In this document: positions 22,743-35,603 of the stretch, piece after piece
How the letters are laid out: each line of letters opens with the position of its first letter
Position numbering within the stretch: the first letter of the stretch is position 1
From: Ostrinia nubilalis
Lineage: Eukaryota; Arthropoda; Insecta; Lepidoptera; Crambidae
Assembly: GCF_963855985.1 (NCBI RefSeq)
Contig: NC_087099.1
Span: 8,710,001 to 8,774,000, forward strand
Length of the DNA: 64,000 bases
Reading direction: 5' to 3'
Program-made: the position numbers and the translations under genes
The notes under the pieces: generated by a model
The model's database searches: none
What the model saw: only the letters and a program-made list of their open reading frames with translations
What the model was told of the DNA's origin: nothing

Positions 22743-25723
22743 ACCTATACTTATTATTTTAAAATAATGTATGTTTTTCTTAATCTTATTGCACAGACAT
22801 AAAGTTGAAGCGTGACCAACTGTTTTACCGATTGCGGGTTGCATAGTTCGATTACTAAGGTCAAAACCAGGATTAATCCCCGAGATCCGCGGGTATTGGG
22901 AATCACTCGTAATACCGGTTAATTAATCAATCTACTGGCGAAGATTAATTTGGCACAATTTTGTGGTAGACAGTATCCACAGATTTTACTATAACGCCGA
23001 GTAAATCGTTCAGTTACAATTTTAGGATAGGTAATTTATATTGTTAATTACAAACAGCACTTTGGAGCGCTCTTTTTGGTAATGCCTTTTAATTATTTGT
23101 TAATTAATTTGTTTAATCTCGGTTAGGTAAGCTCCAAGGGGTTATTACTCCAGTTACATGCAAAACAAGAGTTGTCAAATTAATTCTTTTATTGCTTTAA
23201 TTTAAATGTTATCTACTTATTATTATTTATTTTTTACGAAATGAAATGAAAATGCTTTATTTCTTAAATAAACTAGGTTTACAGCATATTTTGGACAACA
23301 TTCCTTATAAGTATGGAAATACCTGTATCAGGATCTTGTTACCTCTCTTCCATACTTATTAATATCCATACGGTGTGTGTGTGTGTGCATAGCTGCATTA
23401 TTTACCCTAAAACATTCTCTTTTCTGCAGTCGTGCCTATAGACAAAGTTTTTAAATAACGAAGCAGAAAGAGAAACAAAGGAGCATCGCTTAGAATTAAA
23501 CGAATGACAAAATCGTGTAAACGTATCGCTCGGACGTGGCGCGGTCTTGGGCGGGCGGTCACTCGGGGCGGGCTGGCTGCCACTGACAGGTAATCGATGC
23601 GGTTTGCTAGTTTATTTGGCTATCGGTTCCGCTCCGACATGTGTATCTACTCGATATAATCGATACTGGACCCCGGCATAATATGATTATGAATCGGAGC
23701 GGACTCGATTACAGATTCCGATACGGTACGTTAGGGTAGAGTCGGATGCATTCTTGTTTGCGGTTCAGTTTTGAAGTGTCTTTTTAGTACGAAAGTCTGT
23801 AAACTTTTTGTGTTCCTTTATTAATATTCCTTTTAAATCGCGATCGTCGTTAACTTACCCTCATACTTACCATACGCTAGAAACGTGGAAAAAAACGTAC
23901 AAGTGGGTGCCATGAAACGGTTCAGTTGGCTCAAGATGGACTATTGAGCCTCACAATGGGGCCAATCACGCGCGCTAACTTCCAAGACCTTTGAGCACGT
24001 CCCTTCGCTTCCGAGTTGGGGATACTTCGGCTCCAAACTCCAAGAAAAATTACGACCAATCGACTTTGCGGCATCGAGTATTGGGATTTATACGTCAATG
24101 TATTCATGGGACTGGGAAACCGTGTTAATATAAATGAAAAGAAATAGATAAGTAATTTTCTTTATTAATCAAATATGCATGTGTTTTAACTGAAAACGAA
24201 TTTGACGGTTGCATTTACTCAAATGCGTCAATAAGTATTATTTTTCCTAAGTTGATTTGCGATAGTTAAGAGTTAAAAGTTTCTAAACTCTAATATTCAG
24301 TGCAATATCATCTCGTACTCGTTTATACCTACAATATTTTTGCATCACCACGGACTGCAAATTTAAGAGATCGTAAAAAGTACAGCATGAAGTTTATCTA
24401 AGAAGAAAAATTGCTGCTGAAAAACAAATGACCCCTCATTTGTTTCCGCGTAGGAATTTTTCATAATCTACACTGGAGAATTTTTCCAATTCAATTTTTA
24501 AAACAAATTGTGAAGGTCTGATCTTGTTTCAATATTAAATTAGTTTGCTTTGATCATTAGTGAAAAATGTATTAGTAAAGTAAATTGTCTTTTGGTTCTA
24601 GGTCATATTTCAAGTTACTTTTCAATTCTCAATTAAGTATTAGAAACAGCGATTGTTAGTGCGTATACGAGTAATCTATACATAATGTTGACACCGATAT
24701 AATTAATTTGCTATATTTCTGGTTATTATCAGAACGAAAAGAGTTCAATCATACCCGAGTGACTCTTCGTCGATATCGATACCCAAATTGAATAGAGCTC
24801 AATTAAAGTTCGCTGCCTAACCTAGAAAAAATCTTCCGCGTTTAAAATGCTGCTTTAGAATCGAGGATGACAATCGAAATGTAGATTACATCCTCCCTGG
24901 GATGGATTTTTGCGAGTTATTTCTATAATCCAATCTGCGCCACTTCGAGTCACGTTTGTGGCTTTCGATTGAGTTGTGGGCTTTACTGAATCTATTTACC
25001 ACGGTTATATGCGTAAGTAAACTGTAATACCTTTTCCTTTTGCATATGTAATGTTGTTCTTCAAACTCTATCAATGTTATTTTTTAAAATAGTGTCACAA
25101 ATACGCTACGTATATTTGTAGGGGAAAAATGTAGAATATAACAAGTCTTTTGACTTAAAAAAAGCTCGTCCATCTACGATAGTAATTTTTAGACAACAAT
25201 ACGCACATTGTGTGGCTTCGTTCGTTAAAAAAAATCCGCTGTATCGATATGTCCACTTTTTTCTATGCCGGTTGTGTAAATGTTTGGGTAAGATCCAGAG
25301 ACAATGGTGACCACTCTCGGAAATAACAATCGTTTATTTTGCACTGGCCATCTCGCGGTGATACTGGAAGAGAGCACTCCAACGGGAACCTTTATTTAAA
25401 TATTTTTCAATCTTTGGAAATATCTCGCATGCGTTGGATTCTTCCTTTGTGATATTTGCCATTCTTTGTTTTCAGTTCTTTCTGTATCGAAATCGGAAGC
25501 ATAGTGCTGTTGTAACATTTGAATCTGAGAGATTAAAAATAAACAATAAACACATTACCACTCCTTTGTGTGGCGCAGTCGGGTAAATAAATAGGTCCTA
25601 CCTAGTTATTGAATTCATGTAATTTTCTTGAATAATTTATTACATTCTGACTGTAGAGTTACTACACATTTTAAGTTTTTATTATAATTTTAAAACAAAA
25701 GTAAATTAATGTATTTCGTTTAG
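22743..25723. other. Non-coding stretch with GC-rich patch and short (GT)n
   Basis: Mostly AT-rich. A (GT)n run of about 14 bp lies at 23374-23387. A GC-rich, promoter-like patch lies at 23525-23760 with ATCGAT words and an initiator-like TTCAGTT near 23766. No coding sequence could be linked to it. Confidence 0.4.
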
Positions 25724-25975
25724 GTAAACTTATCGAGTGCCGCATTACATCTACGGGCGCTCCATTTTCCAAGTCCAAAGTTCCTTAAGATCTTGTCTGA
25801 TTCCTCCATCAACACGTCTGCTGTGGACGTTTCCAAAGAGGTTTTAGGTAAAAAGCTCTTGCCGGAAAACCTTCAGCTACTCGTAAAGGCACCGGAGGCA
25901 ATGGGCGTGAAAGAGATGACATTAGTCGCGTACTCGAAATATTTTCATAAAACCCTATCTACCCATCTTTATTGA
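25724..25975 (+). CDS. Unidentified open frame behind a splice-acceptor-like site (candidate exon)
   Basis: After TTTCGTTTAG (25714-25723) the frame stays open for 83 codons to TGA at 25973-25975, in a region where frames close quickly. The deduced peptide has no motif I recognise (it includes KFLKILSDSS and ENLQLLVKAPEAMG). A GT donor-like GTAAAA lies at 25848. There is no in-frame ATG near the start and no obvious partner exon. It could be a terminal exon of an unseen gene, an old coding relic, or chance. Confidence 0.25.
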   Translation, partial: VNLSSAALHLRALHFPSPKFLKILSDSSINTSAVDVSKEVLGKKLLPENLQLLVKAPEAMGVKEMTLVAYSKYFHKTLSTHLY

Positions 25976-26210
25976 CAAATATTATTTATAGAGTCGAGTG
26001 ATGTGTGATTTAGACATGTTTGGATTTAGGAACAAATATTGTTTTTCTTCAATCGTAAAATTCACATAGTTACAAGATCTTCTTCGTGTTAAAAATAACC
26101 TGCTATTCTGTAAAAATTACAGCGTAATTCTCCTTTGAACCTAATCCTACATGGACTTGATTTTGAATGGGCTGCAGTTATTGTTTATAATATCAAACAG
26201 TCACTGAAAG

Positions 26211-26472
26211 CGTCAGATGTCAGCCGGCCGTGGTCGCGGCGGAATATCCCTCTAGAGCGGATTATGTTATAAAGCGATTCAGCTTATCTTCCTTCTACCT
26301 TCCTTCTCTTGTGCATTTCAGTTGAAGTTATTACTTCACGGAATTAGTTTTTAATAATTTGTTTCATAATTTCCCCGTTTCCCGCGGCAAACGTCAGATG
26401 GCGTGGTCGCGCGGTGTGATAATGCTGGATCTTCAGCGGATTATGCAACAGAAGGATTCCGCTTATCGTCAC
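26211..26472 (+). repeat. Diverged tandem pair with GC-rich core
   Basis: About 26211-26295 and 26392-26472 share CGTCAGATG, GTGGTCGCG, AGCGGATTATG and GCTTATC in the same order, about 181 bp apart. The rest has diverged. An old duplication of a non-coding segment whose GC-rich words have been kept. Confidence 0.55.
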
Positions 26473-27082
26473 TTTTTTACTCTTTGAAGATTAACTAAAA
26501 CACTCAACGAGGAGCTTAAATTTTAATACGGTGAGTGCTGGTTAGTTTTCTTTCAGCTTTCGTTGGAAATACCTTTACGGGGTGTAAGAGACGGTTGACA
26601 GTTAACTTAAACCACTATCCTTAATTTATTTGATTTCATAATGTCTTTTTCTTGTGACGTAACTGTAACTGAGATACTTATGGGTTGAGCTTTAAAAATG
26701 CATTTTATACCTTAAGATAATGCAATTTACTGAAAAAAAAACTCACACTAAAAATCTGCGGGAGACCGTAAATTTTCCAGATAGAAAGTAGATTGGTTTT
26801 CAAATTAGAAGCATGACCTGAATTCAAGGTTTATAGTTTATACATAGTTTACATGTTACACAGATTTTTACAGACGACTTCATTTCTGGCGCGTGGACAA
26901 GGTGCTAATTAAAATATGAATTTGCCTAAATTTTTAAATTAATTTAAAAAGTACCTATTCCCTCCTCATTCTTAATTTTTATGATTTTAAAGTTAATTTT
27001 TCTGTCACTGGATCAAAAAGTACTCTACCATCAACAGCAAGCAGCAAAGTGAGTAAAGCTACCGTTATTATGTACGACCACG

Positions 27083-27810
27083 TCTATGACAGTCTCGATT
27101 CGACGTCATCTGTAAAACTATAAGCAGCTGAAGCCTTTGCAAACAATCCTTCGAGGGCCGGCGTCACAATAAGAGCGCGACAGTGCACCGCTAATGCCCG
27201 CGTGGATTACGCGGGGTGTGCAAAAATAGTGTTTACTGGTAATTAAATAAGTTATATTTTTAATAATTTATTTTTTCGTGTGAAATAAGCTTAGTGTCTG
27301 TGACATTCTCGATTCAATGTCATCTGTAAACTATAAGCAGCTGAAGCCTTCGCAAACAATCCTTCGAGGGCCGGCGTCACAATAAGAGCGCGACAGTGCA
27401 CCGCTAATGCCCCCGTGGATTACGCGTGGTGCAAAAAGGGTAGTTACTGGTAATTAAATAAGTTCTATTTCTTATAATTTGTATAATTTATAATGTATAC
27501 TGGGCTGTAATATAAAATAGTACATTACATACTTAATACTTATAGTTCTGCTCAGAATTTGCGGAGCATGCAGAGATTGTCTCACATTTATGCCATACGG
27601 AATATCATTTTGTTTTGCACTTCGCTAGCGTTAACTAACTGTGACTGGATCAAGATGTGACGCAGAAAGGTTATTTCATGTACAGTAGCAGTTCAATCGA
27701 CCTAAATAGCATTGAAGGAGTAGAAATAATGGAGTCGTCAGCAAACACAATAAGAGTGCGACAATGCACCGCTAATGCCCCTCCCGCGGATTACGCGGTG
27801 GCGAAGCGGC
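27083..27810 (+). repeat. Tandem repeat, 213-bp period, two and a half copies
   Basis: Copy 1 (about 27083-27255) and copy 2 (about 27296-27466) share AAACAATCCTTCGAGGGCCG and CAGTGCACCGCTAATGCCC. The distance between matching words is 213 bp. A third, partial and more diverged copy lies at about 27745-27805 (GTGCGACAATGCACCGCTAATG). The short ORF across the third copy follows the repeat and is not counted as a gene. Confidence 0.75.
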
Positions 27811-27966
27811 GCTCTCGGCGAAAGCCTGGCGATCTGTTTGCCGTCTACACCCGAGTGGCAGATGAGCCGTCGATGAGCTGAGTGCCACTCAAGAACGTAA
27901 CGAAAATAACTTAAAACCAGATATCAAGGGCGATCTTATATAATTTTGGTCATTTTAGGCTGAGTT

Positions 27967-28072
27967 GCACCATCTAACTTTGACCGTAACTAAAATATAA
28001 CGATAACCGGTGTTTTTTGTATGGAGTTTGACATATTTTTGACGTTTGTCGAAGTTTTAAGTAAGATGGTGC
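27967..28072. mobile_element. Short MITE (about 106 bp)
   Basis: GCACCATCTAACTT at the left is complemented by AAGTAAGATGGTGC at the right. The inside TTTTTTGTATGGAGTTTGACA is typical of an abundant lepidopteran MITE. No coding capacity. Confidence 0.65.
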
Positions 28073-28139
28073 CCAGGACCATGGATGGACCCAGCCCTAG
28101 TGTCTTTTCGTTTAAGAGTAATTAAAATGAGCAAGACAT

Positions 28140-28185
28140 CAGAGGCCGTGGACGTCATTTGGCTGAAGAGAACGAACGAAAATGA
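28140..28185 (+). mobile_element. Very short RTE 3' end
   Basis: GTGGACGTCATTTGGCTG followed by GAACGAACGAAAATGATA, the same 3' end as in the RTE tails at 5.8, 47.3 and 49.8 kb. Confidence 0.6.
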
Positions 28186-28285
28186 TAGGGATGCAAATGT
28201 GCAGTGTTCTACACCCAAGTGGCAGATGAGTGATGAGGCGTCAATGAGCTGAGTGTAACTCAAGAACGTAACGAAAAAAACATAA

Positions 28286-29064
28286 CCTTCCTTCTGCCGC
28301 AGTCAAGTTTTAACTCTTATCTGTATTCGATTTGGTGCGGTTACGACCCATTTAATCCAAAAACCATGTTCTGGAAATAATAAAAACAAAACCGATGACG
28401 CTTCATTAGATTGTGATTGTCTGGCATAAAAATAATTTATTTTCTGTAATTTTACTTCAAAGAGTTGTTTAGCACAATTGGATGTGTTCATTTTTACCTC
28501 ACTTTTACCTATAATCGTGATTTTTGTTTTTTATTAGTTGTAGAATTTCAGAAATACGTCCGTATTCCTATATTTTAGATGACCTACTATAAAAATGTGG
28601 GTCTCCATCTCATTTTTTCATGAGTTATATTTTCGCTACCCACTTCTTTTGAACGAGGATTGAACTCCAGTTGACAGTTCAGACAAAGTTGCGAATCAAC
28701 TTTTTATTTTTGCCGCGTCTATTGGCTTACTTCGGCGGAACTTCGTCGGGTGCCAATGGAACCAACTGTTATTGATTTAAAACAAACTCGGCTTCATGAC
28801 ATGTCACTTTTATTTAAAAAGTTCTTGAGGAATTTATGCGAGAACGTTTGAATTGTTTCATTAGCTAATTTAAATTACTCGTATAATCCTACATTTAAAC
28901 TGACTGTCAGTCTTGATTTAATACACAAAAACCAATAAGCGTAATATCCGTACAATGAAATTACACACATTTTTCTGATTTCGATGTAGTAATGTCTGGA
29001 GATACGGGATATTATTGAAGCGTGTGTGCTTGGTGAAAGTAACTACATACACGTACCCATATGA
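28286..29064. other. Non-coding stretch
   Basis: No gene or repeat recognised. Its last eight bases, CCATATGA (29057-29064), are the left target duplication of the fold-back element that follows. Confidence 0.5.
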
Positions 29065-29753
29065 GGGTTAGTCCCAACGGCCCCGGTGGATCTGCCCCGT
29101 CAACGGGGCGGATGGGAAAAAGTGTTTCAACGACCCCGGTAGTCATAGTCTTAGCGTTCAACGGGGTGGATGGAACACATCAAGTGTCAACCACCCCGGT
29201 ATATCGTTTAACGGGGCGGATGGATCAAATCAAGTTTCAACCACCCCGGTATTTAACTATACGTGAAGGATGACACAGATCTAAAAGGTTCCACCTCGGT
29301 ATTACATACCGAAAATAAAACCTGTTAATAAAATAAAATAAATAATGTAAATAATAATCAGTTTTATTTAACAGTCACCGTTTAAAAAATCTTCAGCATA
29401 AAAGTAAGTTTGATTGTCACAAAATATTATGGTCATAAACCTATAGATTACGTTTAGAATCACAGATGCGCAATTGCATTAATCAGTCAATATTAATAAC
29501 ACTCTAATAGTCTAATTTGATAAAAAGTAACTCTAAAACTCCTCACTAACAAAATATAATAACAAGGAAATCTAAAATTGTTACAAAATATAATTATTAT
29601 TTAAGAATCACAGATACGTAGTTACATTAATCAGGTGTTGATTAACAATAGAACTTAAACTACTACTTAAATAAATAATTAATAAAGCTTAATAAAACTA
29701 TTAAAAAAAGCAACTGAATATCATAGAGTTGTTAAACATACTGCTCAGCGACG

Positions 29754-29838
29754 CATATGAAAATAGATGAAACTATTACTACTATAATTATACGATTTCA
29801 TCTATTTTCATATGTACACTTTAACGTGACTCACACTG
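29754..29838 (-). mobile_element. Deletion remnant of the TA-flanked palindromic element
   Basis: CATATGAAAATAGATGAAA, a short AT linker, then the full 45-bp right end finishing CGTGACTCACACTG followed by TA. It matches the right end of the elements at 57,989 and 61,984; the outermost 25 bp of the left end and both long arms are missing. Confidence 0.75.
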
Positions 29839-30563
29839 TATAAAGAGGGATTCGAGATCAAACAGAATGTATTTTCACGAGCTTAAGTTTTCTAAGAGAC
29901 AGGTCAAAAATTAAGAACAAAAATGACAATAACACAGAGAAATTAGTTTTTACAAATTACGAAAGCCGAAAGAGTGTAAAGGTGGAAGGAAGATCGTTCG
30001 CAACATCACATGTTGGTTGCTCTTATAGACAATATTAATTTATGACTTTAAATGTTATAAATAATTACATTATGTTTATCGTATTTTATTAAAAATAAAC
30101 TTTAGGAATATAAAAATTATGTTTTTTACATTTATGATTATTTAAAATATGGTATTGAAAATTAGAGAAAGTTATTATTATGCCTAAGAAACAATTATGC
30201 ATTTAGAAAACTATGCATATCAAAGTTTATGCGAAAAAACTGTATGCAAATACTGTTATGCCAAACTAAATTATGATGAAAAATGTTATGCGTCTGAGAG
30301 GGCACCCCATTTGGCCATTCAAAAATTCCTTTGTTTTTTCTATAATAAAGTCGTCCCAAAGTAAAGATTACACTGCTGAGATGCTGACAGATTTTCTACT
30401 TTTTTTGAAATCTCTTCATAATAGGAGGCGTCGCTGAGCAGTATATTTAACAACTCTATGATATTCGGTTGCTTTTTTTAATAGTTTTATTAAGCTTTAT
30501 TAATGATTTATTTAAGTAGTAGTTTAAGTTCTATTGTTAATCAACACCTGATTAATGTAACTA

Positions 30564-31306
30564 TAGCCTGACCAGGAACATAAAAACCCTGGCATAGAGG
30601 CGCGTCAATTGCATTTGATAGTGCAACACTGAGTACAGTCGTACCTGTGTTAAATTAATAGGCTAACTTTATGTATCAGGATTCAGGATTACGGGCTAAT
30701 TTGATATTTTCATAAATTAACGAAAAAATATTATTATAGGTAACCTGGTTTAAATAAATTAAATGAAACCATCAATCGAGCTAGTAGGATTTATTTTATT
30801 ATTCATCAATAATCAAATTCAGAACTTGAATATTCAACTGCAATGTTTGCTAATGAACGCTTCAAACTCGGTGCTTCTTTCCCAATTCCATAAAATTCAA
30901 CACTTAGAAAGTGACAAAAATTTTTAAAATAGGTAGTTGAAACAAACCACAGCTAATTTTCATAGTGGACTGTACTATGCGATAAACATGTCAGTCAATT
31001 TGACAACCTTTGTCGGAAACATTATTCAATGAAAATATTGTCCGAACCCTTAGTATTTCTCTTCGACAAATACTTTAACACATTGTAAACCACTTTTCTT
31101 TCACGACTATAAAAAGATTTTAGCAATTTAATTCACAAAATCAATTGCGTACATTTAAAATAAAGTTTGTTTACACTTTGACAGCAATAGACTGACATGC
31201 AAGGTGACATGACAATGAAGTTTTCAGTTACTGTTGCCATTAAAAGAAATTAGTACCATTAGTTTTCCGCAACATTGCGAGGGTTTTTATGTTCCTGGTC
31301 AGGCTA
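30564..31306. mobile_element. Nested MITE, 743 bp, TA target duplication
   Basis: Ends TAGCCTGACCAGGAACATAA and its complement, perfect over about 27 bp. Flanked by TA on both sides (30562-30563, 31307-31308). The uninterrupted sequence on the opposite arm of the host fold-back element gives the empty site, with one TA, proving a clean insertion. No ORF. TA duplication points to the Tc1/mariner-IS630 group. Confidence 0.85.
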
Positions 31307-31870
31307 TACATATCTGTGATTCTTAAATAATAATTATATTTTGTAACAATTTTAGATTTCCTTGTTATTATATTTTGTTAGTGAGGAGTTTTAGAGTTAC
31401 TTTTTATCAAATTAGACTATTAGAGTGTTATTAATATTGACTGATTAATGCAATTGCGCATCTGTGATTCTAAACGCAATCTATAGGTTTATGACCATAA
31501 TATTTTGTGACAATCAAACTTACTTTTATGCTGAAGATTTTTTAAACGGTGACTGTTAAATAAAACTGATTATTATTTACATTATTTATTTTATTTTATT
31601 AACAGGTTTTATTTTCGGTATGTAATACCGAGGTGGAACCTTTTAGATCTGTGTCATCCTTCACATATAGTTAAATACCGGGGTGGTTGAAACTTGATTT
31701 GATCCATCCGCCCCGTTAAACGATATACCGGGGTGGTTGACACTTGATGTGTTCCATCCACCCCGTTGAGCGCTAAGACTATGACTACCGGGGTCGTTGA
31801 AACACTTTTTCCCATCCGCCCCGTTGACGGGGCAGATCCACCGGGGCCGTTGGGACTAACCCCTATATGA

Positions 31871-34800
31871 AAAGGTGAAAATTTCTAAAATTGGTGCCTC
31901 GTAATATCCTTAAAAGCTAAATATTATTTTGCTGATGATCTTTTGAAAACTTTTGTGTTTATTTCCTGCCAGCACTAATTATATTTCAATCAAGAAATCT
32001 AATCCTGTATTAGAAATTCCTTAAAGAGTTTTAAAAAACTTGCAATGAAATTAACGAAATAAGAATTTTTAAAGGTTTTATAAACTGTAATACCTACCAA
32101 TATTTTGTCAATAATATTTCAGATTCATCCTTTTCATTCGATGTATCGAACGAAAATGCCTTTCACCACTGGATTACACAAGCATCAATTGCTTCGCGTG
32201 AAATATATTTTTACTCACACGTAAAATCGCCGAAGACTTTTGCTTGCAGAGGCTTACTTATTCATCTAGCCCCTGGGTGGCTGGGGTGGCAGCGAAGCCT
32301 GGATTTAGTCATGCAATTACCTTTTGTTTCCAAAGGATTTTCTCACCCGGTATGAAATATAAAACAATATCTAGTGGTTTTTCAGTAATACAGTTATTAC
32401 GCGTCTGTAACAGTTTATTCGAGAGTTCTCCAACAATCACGCTCGATGTGAAGTGGATTGTTGGTTGTAATATTACTTTGACCTTCGATTCCAGGAATAA
32501 TAAACTCTGGTTTGCAAAATAAGTTTATTATATTGGAATAGTATCAGTTGCTTAGAAATAGGAGGCTAGTTTATTTGATTAAGCTTCGTGGTATCAATAG
32601 ATACCTGCCACGATAATCAATCGCATTAGGCATCACAGGTAAGTTTGAATACGATACAAGATGTTATTAAGTTTGTCTCGTACCGTAGCATATTAGATAT
32701 TAGATACCTAACTTTTTAATATTTGTCTGTAAAAAATATATTCTTTACTCTTTTGTTATTTCATAACTAAAGCTTCCAAATCACATCCAGTTTCAAATTC
32801 ATTTGTTTCGAACTCTACAATAGACATTTCAGGCTCAAGTTAATTTGTTTCTTTCCAACACCTGCACCTAAAACTTGTAGCACATTGTCGGAAAATGACT
32901 GGGCTGCACAACGTTATCAAGGTGAGGGAACGATTCCTGTGATCACCCGTAAGCCGGATTAGGCGGGATTGGGCGCTCCTATATTGAGAACATGTGGAGT
33001 GTCTGAACGCGGCCTAATGCCTATTAACTTGTGGGCCGTTATGTAATAGGCATTTCGCGTTCACATGAATACGAGTGGAAATTACTTACGTTGTTAAAGA
33101 AAAGCGTGTAGGTGCGACGAACTGCCGAAGCCTATGTTGTGATATGCTGCGTATAGTTGGCGACAATAGGGTAGGTACTTGACACGACAAATCAACTGAC
33201 GCATTATTTATGAATTGTTAAAATGTGACTTTCCCGTAGATTTTATATGGCGATACAAACTAATAACGTATTATTATATATTTTACCATATTAATTGACT
33301 TAATTTTTACAATATTTTGGGGTTTTTTAAACAGTTGCCCATATATTTATTGGTAAAGATATCCAATTTGCACTCTACACAAAAAAGTTTAATTAACGTT
33401 GAGTACAAAACATTTCGCGGAGAACTTTTCTATGATATGCTACACAATCGTAATTTAAGTGTGAAACTAAGTAGGCTAAGCCTTCTTTGCCGCGTAAACT
33501 ATGTAACTGCCTACATGTAACTAACGCAAACTAAATAAAGTAACACACTACCGAACACAATGTACGGTAGTACACAGACACTGTATCTGAGTAAAGGAAT
33601 AGCGAGATAAGTGCGAGTCACAGTTGTAAGCCCGTCGTTCGTCTCGAAACTTGAACCGCGGATCAAAGTTTCCTCGCGAGACATGAAACTTGACTCGAAT
33701 GATAAGATTAAAATATTACATCGGCTCAGAAACTCGCTCAGACATTATATAACACCGGTTTGATTTCATCATTATCTACATAATATCAAGGTTTTAAAGA
33801 GTAAAGATTCGTGAAGCAATTTGTTGAAATGTTGCCGCATTGCAACTCTACTGGCAGGGAAGGATTATAATATCAACTTTGGTCTTTTATGGGAAGCTTT
33901 CGTGAAAAATACCTACAAGCTGAAAATCGTATGACAGACAAAGAATTTTTAGCTTATAAGGTCTGATATGAAATATGGCTATTAAATTGTTAAATTCGAA
34001 GAACAGAAGAATTTCCAAATATACGCTCTGATGAATTGAAAATACTTAGTTGCTCCAAGTTTTACGTCAAATCATTATAATATTCTTACATTCAATAACT
34101 TTAGATTCCTATTTAATAAATGTATATTTTTCTTGCTGGCTTAGTAGTAATACCTACCTATAAGTTTTTTATCCGCAAACTTCGAGACACTTCCCGTTGG
34201 AGCAAAAAGAGTAGACATCTGAGCTTTGAAGCTGCAAAGTAGGTGCAAGGTGGATATTTCAAAGGTATAATAAAACTAATTTGGATATGAGAGTGCAGGC
34301 GGGGCGCCGTGGGCCCGGGGCGCCACCTAATGAGCATCCTGCCCCTCACAATGTACCGAGATGACACAGTAAAAGAATAGTAGATATATTTTGTATTAAT
34401 AGGTGAGATACAGGTCAAGAGCTTCCTCGTTGTGGATAAAAAAAATGATAAAATTGCTACGTTACTTATTGCTAAGTAGATACTTTGTGCATGAAAATTT
34501 TTGAGACATGGGCTGGTGCAACTTCTCAGTGGCCTGATACAGGACAAATCAATAAATGCATTATAGGTAGTTAAAAAGCTGTGGCGTTTGGAAATCCGAA
34601 CACATCAAGATTAAGAATAGATACACGTTATTGACATAAATTGTCATATAAGCAAATGTCACTATTCGTTAGTCGTTGCACTCGTTTTCTTCGTAAGTAT
34701 TTTGTGACTCTGTATAAGTATTCGTATTTAGTTCAGCTGCTACATGCAGCCACTGCACTTGCCTCTACTTTCAGCAGCTCGCTTCTGAATAGCACTTTCG

Positions 34801-34871
34801 GGTCACGAAATAGTTCATGTCTTGCATAAACCGAGTATTACTAGCTAGTAGTTTATGAAATAATGTATATT
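31871..34871. other. Non-coding stretch
   Basis: AT-rich, with scattered short ORFs lacking splice or codon support. No repeats or RNA genes recognised. Confidence 0.45.
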
Positions 34872-34933
34872 TCAACCAGGAATCGAATCTGGAATACTCG
34901 TATTTCTAATAAATCACCACTACACCATGAAGT
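34872..34933 (-). repeat. tRNA-like SINE head
   Basis: Minus-strand reading gives box A-like TGGTGTAGTGG and box B-like GATTCGATTCC with a CCAG/CTGG T-arm stem at tRNA spacing. The acceptor stem does not pair, so a tRNA-derived SINE or pseudo-tRNA is preferred over a working tRNA. Confidence 0.5.
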
Positions 34934-35502
34934 TGTTTTACCGTTTCCTTTGACTGTGGAGGCAGCATTCGCGGTGGCTCCGCGACCATTATTATATTCC
35001 GACGGCGCCGCGGGCGCGCCGAGCAAGCCGGAACAAAATGACTGTGTCCCGCCATTGCACCTAAACACTAATGCAAGATGACGAAATGTAAATAAATCAG
35101 AATATAAATCTATTTCAATAATTTGGCTTCCAAATAAGCGTCTGACTTTTCACATTATAACGACCGCTATCGGATTCAGAATCAAAATGTTTACTGAGAA
35201 TTTGATTCATAGGTTATAAATGAGTTTATTCAACCCATTTATTCAATTTCTTTTTTATGTGGAATCCATTAAGGCGCAACGTGAATGGTTTTTATAAAGA
35301 AATAGCAGAAATAGATTAAATAATTTCGAATTCATGATAACTACTTATTGGAGTGAAAATCTTATTTGCTGTATTGACGGTCATCCGATTTTGACGAAAT
35401 AATTTAATACGGCTCATAATGTGTATACACATTATAAATTAATATGAAAGCATTGAATAAATAATCATCACACGACACTAACACATTTTGCATAATTTCA
35501 AT

Positions 35503-35506
<4 letters not shown>

Positions 35507-35544
<38 letters not shown>
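35507..35544. repeat. Poly(T) run of 38
   Basis: Uninterrupted T homopolymer, poly(A) on the minus strand. It could be the tail of a minus-strand retroposon whose body would be the duplicated GC-rich block just to the right, but no target duplication is visible. Confidence 0.7.
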
Positions 35545-35546
<2 letters not shown>

Positions 35547-35603
35547 TTTTAGTATGGATCAATTTATCACGTATTTCATAACAATCAATTGTTTAATAAC
35601 AGG

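Larger units (their letters stand above)
27847..28285 (+). repeat. Direct repeat pair flanking a MITE and an RTE tail
   Basis: About 27847-27913 and 28209-28280 share CTACACCC, AGTGGCAGATGAG, GTCAATGAGCTGAGTG or a close variant, and ACTCAAGAACGTAACGAAAA. The intervening 300 bp hold a 106-bp MITE and an RTE 3' end. Confidence 0.7.
29065..31862. mobile_element. Large fold-back element, two 690-bp inverted arms, 8-bp target duplication
   Basis: The left arm 29065-29753 and right arm 30428-31862 are near-perfect reverse complements. The right arm carries a 743-bp nested insertion; once this and its TA duplication are removed it measures 690 bp against 689 bp on the left. Ends are GGGTTAGTCCC and GGGACTAACCC. 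Flanks CCATATGA and CTATATGA (31863-31870) are an 8-bp target duplication with one change. The outer 230 bp of each arm hold four GC-rich subrepeats (ACGGGGCGGATGGA and ACCACCCCGGTAT words). The loop (29754-30427) contains a remnant of the palindromic element seen at 57 and 61 kb and a TTATGC-rich patch. No transposase ORF. Confidence 0.85.

Noticed and set aside
34158..34547. 129-codon frame on the minus strand
   Set aside because: Composition and lack of motifs or splice context suggest chance.
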